Shown here piece by piece: positions 46,189 through 55,100 of a stretch of DNA of 64,000 nt. Numbering within the stretch: the first letter of the stretch is position 1; every line of letters starts with the position of its first letter. The DNA is from Streptomyces sp. GESEQ-35. Lineage in GTDB: Bacteria; Actinomycetota; Actinomycetes; Streptomycetales; Streptomycetaceae. The position numbers and the translations under genes are program-made. Below the pieces are notes generated by a model. That model was not told where the DNA came from and made no database searches. It saw only the letters and a list, made by a program, of their open reading frames with translations. The stretch covers positions 496,001-560,000 of the forward strand of contig NZ_JAFFSX010000001.1 in the NCBI RefSeq assembly GCF_017948485.1, read 5' to 3'.

Positions 46189-49100
46189 GAGGCCGTGGCC
46201 GCCGCGAGGGCGGGCACCTCTGTGTGCTCACCGAGCAGCTCGGCCCGCAGATGGCCGACCAGCACCTTGGGAGTGGGATAGTCGAAGACGAGCGTGGCGG
46301 GCAGGTCGGCTCCGGTGAAGTCGTGCAGCCGGTTGCGGAGCTTGACCGCGCCGAGCGAGTCGAAGCCGAGGCTCTTGAAGGACTGATCCGGGTCGAAGTC
46401 GAAGGTGTCCGGCTCCCGGTGGCCGAGCACGACCGCGGTGCTCTCCTTGACCAGGTCCATCAGCACACGGTGCTGTTCCTCGGCCGGGAGCCCGGCCAGC
46501 CGTCCGGCGAAGGCTCCGCCAGCCCCCGCGTTCCGCGCCACCACGCGGCGGGCGGACACGGCGACCGGCGCCGGCACGGAAGGCTGCACGGGCTCGGCAG
46601 CGCCCTGTCCGTGAACGGTGTCCAGGCTCAACGGGCCAAGTAGAGCGACGGGTTCGCCGGTCGGATCGGCCAGCTCGACGAGGTGGCGCCCGCCCTCCGC
46701 GGGGGTGACCCGCACTCGCAGCGCCGCGGCACCCTGCGCGTACACCGCCAGGGCGGCGCACTCGGACAGGTCACGCGGCTCGGCTCCGGTGTCCAGGACA
46801 CGCAGTGCGGTGTCGAGGAGCACGGGGTGCAGGGTGAACTCGGCTGCTTCGTCGGCCAGTTCGTCCGGCAGCCCGATCTCCGCGAAGGTCTGTCCGTCCT
46901 GCTGCCACACGCGCTGCGCGCCGGGCAGGGGTGCGGCACTGTCCGCGGGCAGCGGCCAGGTCCGCAGGTCGAAGGCGGGTTGCGGCGTTCCGGGGACGAG
47001 AACGGCGCGGGCGTGGCACGTCCAGGGCGCGTGCTCCTCGTCGAGGGTGCGGCCGTGGACGGTGGCGCGTCGGCGCCCGTCGGGGCCTGGTGCGTCGACC
47101 GCGACCCGGATCTGGGTGCGGCCGTGCTCCGGCACCGTCAACGGCGCCTCGACGACGGTCTGTTCGATGCCTCCGCAGCCGACCTCGTCGCCCGCCCTGA
47201 CGAGCATCTCCAGGAGGGCGGCCGCCGGTACCCGACCCGTGGCGCTGAACAGGCCGCGGCTGCGCGGCGTCAGGCGTCCGGTGAGGACGACGCCTCCGTC
47301 GCCGGGGACCTCGACGACCGCACCGAGCAGCGGGTGATCGGCGCCGACCGTACCGAGGGCCTCCGCGCCGCCCGCTGCGGCGGCGTCGGTCTCGACCCAG
47401 AACCGCTGATGCTGGAACGCGTAGGTGGGCAGTTCGGTGCCCGTCGCGGTGGTCGGCCTTTCGAGGAGGGCCGACCAGTCCATGGCCACTCCGCGTACGT
47501 GCAGTTCCGCGAGCGCCGTCAGAACGCCGGCGGGTTCGGTGCCGTCCTTGCGGAGGGTGGCGATACTGCCGTGCTCCCGGACGCCGAGCACCATCGCCGC
47601 GAGGGCGCCTCCGGGGCCCAGTTCGAGGAAGGTGGTGGCACCTTGTTCGCCGAGCGTGGTGAGGGCGTCACTGAACCGCACCGCGTTGCGTGCCTGGTCG
47701 ACCCAGTAGGCGGGGGTGGAGAGCTGTCCGTCCCGGGCGAGCTCGCCGTTCAGAGTGGAGACGATCGGGATGTCGGGTGCGGCGTACTCGACGGACTCCA
47801 GCACCTGCCGGTACTCGTCGAGCATCGGCTCCATCAGGGGTGAGTGGAAGGCGTGGCTGACGGTCAGCCGCTTGGTCTTCCGCCCGGTCAGTTCGGAAAG
47901 GACCGCCTCGACGGATTCCTCGTCGCCGGAGATGACGACGGAGGTGGGTCCGTTGACGGCGGCGATGACGGCCTCTCCGCGCAGCAGCGGGATGACCTCG
48001 TCCTCAGTCGCCTCTACGGCGGCCATGGCGCCGCCGGCCGGGAGGCCCTGCATGAGGCGTCCGCGGGCGGCGACGACCCGGGCGGCGGCGTCCAGATCCC
48101 ACAGTCCGGCCACGTGCGCGGCGGTGATCTCTCCGATCGAGTGCCCGACGAGGAGGTCCGGTCCTATCCCCCAGGACTCGAAGAGCCGGAACAGCGCGGT
48201 CTCCAGGGCGAACAGGGCGCCCTGGGTGTACATGGTGCGGTCGAGCAGTTCGCTGTCCGGCGATCCGGGTGCGGCGAGGACGACATCGCGCAGCGGGTGT
48301 GTCGCGTACCCGCGGAGGTGTCCGTCCACGGCGGCGCACGCGGCGGCGAAGGCGTCCCGGAAGACCGGGAACGTATCGGCGAGTTCGCGGCCCATACCGG
48401 CCCACTGACTGCCCTGACCGGTGAAGAGGACGGCCAGTTTGCCCGCGGCAGGGGTGCCGGTGACGGCCGCGGGGCTCCCTGTCCCCCGCCCGAAGGCGGT
48501 GAGGTCAGCGCAGAGCTGTTGCCGGTCGGATGCCAGGACGACGGCGCGGTGGTCGAGTTGGGCACGCTCGGTGGCGAGCGCGTGCGCGATGGCGAAGAGA
48601 GGTACGTCGGGCCGCTCGTCGAGGAAGCGGGCGAGCCGGTCGGCCTGGCCGCGCAGTCCGGCGGGTGTCCGCGCGGACACCGGCACAGGCACGAGCACGG
48701 GTACGGGTGCGGGTGCGGGGGTGTCCGGCGGGGTGGGCGCCGGCTGGTCGGGGGCTTCTTCGAGGATGACGTGCGCGTTGGTGCCGCCGATGCCGAAGGA
48801 GGACACTCCGGCGCGGCGCGGGTGGCCGCCCCGCGCCCAGTCGCGGGCCTCGGTCAGCAGCTCCACGGCGCCCGCCGACCAGTCGACGTTGGTCGACGGC
48901 CGGTCCACGTGCAGCGTTTGGGGCAGTACGCCGTGCCGCATCGCCATGACCATCTTGATCACACCGGCGACACCTGCCGCGGCCTGGGTGTGCCCGAGGT
49001 TCGACTTCACCGAGCCGAGCCACAGCGGCCGGTCGGCCGGCCGGTCCTGGCCGTACGTCGCGAGCAGCGCCTCCGCTTCGATCGGGTCGCCGAGCGTCGT

Positions 49101-52100
49101 GCCCGTGCCGTGTGCCTCCACGGCGTCCACGTCCGAGCTCCGCAGACCGGCGTGGGCCAGGGCCTTGCGGATCACCCGCTGCTGGGAGGGGCCGTTCGGC
49201 GCGGTCAGGCCGTTCGACGCACCGTCCTGGTTCACGGCCGACCCGCGGACCACGGCCAGGACACGATGGCCGTGGCGGCGGGCGTCGGAGAGCCGCTCCA
49301 CCAGGAGCAGCCCCGCGCCTTCGGACCAGCCGGTGCCGTCCGCGCCGTCCGCGAACGCCTTGCACCGGCCGTCGGGCGCAAGGCCGCGCTGCCGGGAGAA
49401 CTCGACGAACGTCTCCACGGTGCCCATCACCATCACACCGCCGGCCAGGGCCATGGTGCACTCGCCGCGGTTGAGCGCCTGCGCAGCCAGGTGCAGGGCC
49501 ACCAGTGAGGAGGAGCAGGCCGTGTCGACCGTGACGGCGGGGCCCTCGAAGCCGAGGTGGTAGGCGATACGGCCGGAGGTGACGCTGCCCGAACCGCCGG
49601 TGAGGCGGAATCCCTCGACGCCGGACGCCTGGTGCATGCGCACGCTGTAGTCATGGCTGTTGACGCCGACGAACACGCCGACGTCCTGTCCGGCCAGTGT
49701 CGTCGGGTCGATCGCGGCCCGTTCGAGTGCCTCCCAGGACGTCTCGAGCAGCAGTCGCTGCTGCGGGTCCATCGCCAGCGCCTCGTTCGGTGAGATGCCG
49801 AAGAAGGCGGCGTCGAATCCGGCGGCGTCGTCGAGGAAGGCGCCGTGGCGCACGTAGGTGGTGCCTGCGTGGTCGGGGTCCGGGTCGAAGAGCCGGTCGG
49901 TGTCCCAGCCGCGGTCGTCGGGGAACTCGGTGACGGCGTCGACGCCGTCGGCCACCACGCGCCAGAGGTCCTCCGGGCTGTGCACCCCGGCGGGGAAGCG
50001 GCACGCCATCGCCACGATCGCGATCGGCTCGTCACTCGTCCCGGAAGCGGGGGCGACGGGCGCGGCCGTACGCTGCGCCGTGGTGCCGAGGAGCTTGGTG
50101 CGCAGATGCTCGGCGAGCAGCGTCGGCTTCGGATAGTCGAAGATCATCGCCGGGGAGAGGGTGAGCCCGGTCGCGGCGACAAGCCGGTTGCGCAGTTCCA
50201 CCGCGGTCAGCGAGTCGAAGCCGGCGTCCTTGAACGTCCGGTCGGCGCGGACGGCGTCCACGGAGCTGTGTCCCAGGACCTCGGCGGCGTGGCGCAGCAC
50301 CAGGGCGACCAGGGCCTCGGTCTGCTCGGCGTCGCCGAGACCGGCGAGGCGCTCCGCCAGGGAAGCGGGCCCGGACGGGGCGGCGGTCCGGGCCACCGGC
50401 CGTGACGCCGGTGCGAGACCCCGCAGCAGTGCCGGCAGAGGGCCGTCGGCTGCTGCCGCGCGCAGGGCCGGCACGTCGAACTTCGCCGCCACCAGCGTGC
50501 CGTCCGTGCCCGTTTCGGTGGTCAGGGCGGCGTCCAGGAGGGCCATTCCCTCGGCGGCGGTGAGGCCGCCCATGCCGATGCGCTGGTTGCGTCGCAGGTC
50601 CGCGGCGCCCAGGTGCTCGGTCATGGCGCTGACCGTCGACCAGTAGCCCCAGGCGAGCGACACGGCCGGCAGGCCGAGCCGGTGCCGCTGTCGTGCGAGG
50701 GCGTCCAGAGAGGCGTTGGCTGCGGCGTAGTTGGCCTGCCCGGGATTGCCGAGGACTCCCGCCGCCGAGGAGAACAGCACGAACGCGGCGAGGTCCAGGT
50801 CCCGGGTGAGCTCGTGCAGATGCAGCGCCGCGTCCACCTTGGGCCGCAGCACGGTGTCAACCCGTTCCGGGGTCAGCTCGGTGAGCACCCCGTCGTCCAG
50901 TACCCCCGCGGAGTGCACAACGGCGGTCAACGGATGATCGGCCGGTATCTCCCGCAGCAGAGCCTCGATTTGAGCCCGGTCCGAGGTGTCGCAGGCAGCG
51001 ACGGTGACGGACGCGCCGAGCGCGGTCAGCTCGTCGTGCAGCTGCGGAGCGTCGCCGCTTCGGCTGGCCAGGACCAGGTGGCGGATGCCGTACGTGGTGA
51101 CCAGGTGCCGTGCCGTCAGCGCACCGAGCGTTCCGGTGCCGCCGGTGATCAGTACGGTGCCGTCGGTGTCGAGCGGGCGCGTGTGCGGCGCGGCTTCGGG
51201 AAGCGCGACGGGGACCCGTACGAGGCGAGGCACCTCGGCGGCACCGCCGCGCACCCTCAGCTGTGGTTCGCCGCTCAGGACCACGGCCGGCAGCGCGGAC
51301 CGGGAGTCGTCGTCGAGGTCCACGAGGACGATCCGGCCCGGATGCTCCGCCTGCGCCGAGCGCACCAGACCCCACACCGCGGCCGCGTCGAGCCCGTCGC
51401 AGTCCCCGGTGACCACGGCCAGCCGGGTCTCCTCAAGGGCGGGTTCCGCCAGCCACGCCTTCAGGACGGCGAGGGCTCCGCCCACCGCCGCGCGGGGATC
51501 GCCGGCCTGGGCGTCGTACAGCAGGACGTCAGGGGCGGGCCCGTCCGCCCCGGCCACGGCGGCAACATCCTCGCCGCTCGCGACGGACACCATGCCGAGG
51601 GAGCCGTCCGCGGCGGGCAGCGGCAGCTCCGTCCAGTCCACACGGAACAGGGAATCGTGCGGCAAGGCCCCGACGATCCCCGCCTGTTCGGGAGAGAACG
51701 CTGTCCCGCGAACGCTCTCGACGGTCATGACGGGCTGCCCCGTCGGGTCGGTCAGCAGGAGAGGCATGCCCTCTGCCGATGCCTCGCCCTGGCGCACACG
51801 CAGTGCGGTGGCACCCGACGCGAGCAGGGACACCCCGGTCCACTCGGACGGGAGCATGCCGCCCGGGACGACCGTGTGGACGGCGGCGTCGAGAAGTGCC
51901 GGGTGCACCCCGTAACGGTCCGCGTCACGCAGAGCGGCACCGTCCAGGGTGACTTCGGTGACCGGTCCGATGTCCGCGGGTATCTCCCGGCCGGATGCGA
52001 GCGTCAGCGTGCCGTGCGCGTGCCGCGTCCACTCGGCGTCCAACGGGGCGTCCGCGGCACGGGAGTAGATCTCCACGGGCCGCCGCCGCGCCTCGTCGGG

Positions 52101-55100
52101 CTCGCCGACGACGACCTGGATACCGCGGCTGCCATGTTGCGGCAGCACTACGGGCGTCTCGACGGTCAGTTCGTCGAGGACGGGGGCGGAGACCAGGTCG
52201 CCGAGCCGGATGGACACCTCGACCAGGGCGGCGTTCGGCACGACGACGACATCCGACAGGAGGTGGTCCGCGAGCCAGGGGTGCGTGCCGAGCGACCACT
52301 TCGACGTGGCCATGAGGCCGCCTGAGTTCGGCATGCTGACGACCGCGCCGAGGAGCGGGTGGTCGGCTCCGGCGAGTCCGAGGGAGGCCGCGTCTGTGGC
52401 GGTCCCGGTGGACCGGAGCCAGTAGTGCTGGTGGTCGAAGGCGTACGTCGGCAGGTCGACGCCTGCCGAGTCGGTTCCGGCGGGAAGCACTCCGGCCCAG
52501 TCCACGGGCACACCGCGCACGAACAGCTCGGCCATCGAGGTCAACAGGCGGTGCAGGCCGCCCTCCTGGCGCCGTAGCGAACCTGTCACGACCGTGTCCG
52601 TGGCGCTGTCGGCGTCGTAGATGGTCTCGGTGATCGGCTGGACCAGCACCGGATGCGCACTGACCTCTACGAAGACCCCGTGCCCCTGCCGGATCAACTC
52701 GGCCACAGCGGGGCCGAAGCCGACCTGGCCGCGCAGGTTGCGATACCAGTAGCCGCCATCGAGGACGCCACCGTCCTGGATCCATTCGCCGGTGACGGTC
52801 GAGTAGAAGGGCACCGCCGGCGTCTGGGCGTTGATGCCGGAGAGGGTCTCGGCGAGGGTGTCGCGGAGGTCCTCCACGTGCCGGGTGTGCGAGGCGTAGT
52901 CCACCGCCACGCGCCGCACCCGAACTCCCTGACCGGACAGGGCATCCAGCGCCTCGTCCAGAGCCTGGGCGTCACCGGCGATCACCACTGAGGAGGGGCC
53001 GTTGACCGCCGCGACCTCGATCCGGTCGGCCCAGCGCTCCAGGCGCACGATGGCTTCGTCCTCGCTGAGCGCGACCGAGGCCATGCCGCCACGTCCGGCC
53101 AGTTGCCCGGCGATCGCCTGGCTGCGCAATGCCACCACCCGCGCCGCGTCCTCAAGTGACAGCGCACCGGACACGCACGCGGCCGCGATCTCACCCTGCG
53201 AGTGCCCCAGCACCGCATCGGGCCGAACCCCGACCGAGGACCAGACCGCCGCCAGACCGACCATCACCGCAAAGCTGGCGGGCTGTAGAACATCGACCCG
53301 CTCCAGCAGCTCCGGCTCGGCCTCGCCACGCAGCACATCAACGAGCGACCAGTCGATGAACGGCTCCAACGCCGCCGCACACTCCGCGATCCGCTCCGCA
53401 AACACCGGCGACGAATCCAACAACTCCCGGCCCATACCAGCCCATTGAGAGCCCTGGCCCGGGAACACCCACACCACCTTGCCCGGCGCCTCGGAGCCAC
53501 CGACCACTACGCCTGGCGCACTCTCACCCCGCGCCAGCGCCTGCAACCCGGCCAGCGCCTCCGCATCCGAGCCGGCCACCACCACCGCACGCTCACTCAG
53601 CAGCGCCCGACTCGACACCAACGCCCCAGCCACCCAGGCAAGCGGCACACCATCGGCTTCCTCGATGAACGCCGCAAGCCGCCCGGCCTGCCCCGCCAAC
53701 GAACCCGCACCACCCGCCGACACCACCAACGGCACCACACCACCGGACACCAGCGACTGCTGAACGTCCTCGGCAGGCGCCTCCTCCAGAATCAGATGCG
53801 CATTCGTCCCACTCGCCCCGAACGAAGACACCCCCGCCCGACGCGGACGCTCACCGCGCGGCCACTCCCGCGCCTCCGTCAGCAACTCCACCGCACCCGC
53901 AGACCAGTCCACCTGACCCGTCGGCTCATCCACATGCAACGTCGCCGGAAGCACCTCATGCCGCAACGCCTGCACCATCTTGATCACACCAGCCACACCC
54001 GCAGCGGCCTGCGCGTGCCCGATGTTCGACTTCAACGACCCCAACCACAAAGGCCGTTCACGATCCCGGCCATACGCCGCCAGCAACGCCTGCGCCTCGA
54101 TCGGATCCCCCAGCTCGGTGCCGGTGCCGTGTGCCTCCACCACATCCACGTCGGCGGGCGACAGCCCGGCGTTGGCCAGCGCCTTGCGGATCACCCGCTG
54201 CTGCGACGGACCGCTCGGAGCCGTCAGCCCGTTGGACGCCCCATCCTGGTTCACCGCACTGCCCCGCAGCACCGCCAGCACCCGGTGGCCGCGCTCCTGC
54301 GCAACCGACAGACGCTCCAGGACCACGACGCCCACGCCCTCGGACCAGCCCGTCCCGTCAGCCGTCGACGAGAACGCCTTGCACCGGCCGTCGGCAGACA
54401 GGGCCCGTTGCCGGGAGAACTCCACGAAGTTGTCGGGTGTCCCCATCACCGCCACGCCGCCGGCCAGCGCCATCGAGCACTCGCCCTGCCGCAGCGCCTG
54501 CGCGGCCAGATGCATCGCCACCAGCGACGACGAACACGCCGTGTCCACCGACACCGCCGGGCCCTCGAAACCGAACACGTACGACACCCGACCCGACGCC
54601 ACACTCGACGCCAGCCCCGTGCTCGCGAAGCCCTCCAGTTCCGGTGTGACCGCGCCGGTCCCGTACCCCTGACCGAACAGCCCGGAGAACACCCCGACAT
54701 CGGCGCCCTTCAGCGAGACCGGGTCGATGCCCGCCCGCTCGACCGCCTCCCAGGAGGCCTCCAGGAGCAACCGCTGCTGCGGGTCCATCGCCAGCGCCTC
54801 ACGCGGCGAGATCCCGAAGAACCCCGCATCGAAGAGGCCCGCCTCGCGCAGGAAACCGCCCTGATTGGTGTACGAGGTCCCCGCGCGCCCCGGGTCCGGG
54901 TCGAACAGGCCCTCCAGATCCCAGCCCCGGTCGTCAGGGAAGTCCGAGACAGCGTCGACGCCGTCGGTGACCAGCCGCCACAGCTCCTCGGGCGAGGAGA
55001 CCCCGCCCGGCAGCCGGCACGCCATGGAGACGATGGCGATCGGCTCGTCCGGGTCGGCGGCCGTGACCGGCTCGGCGGACGGTGCGGTCCTCGGGTCTCC

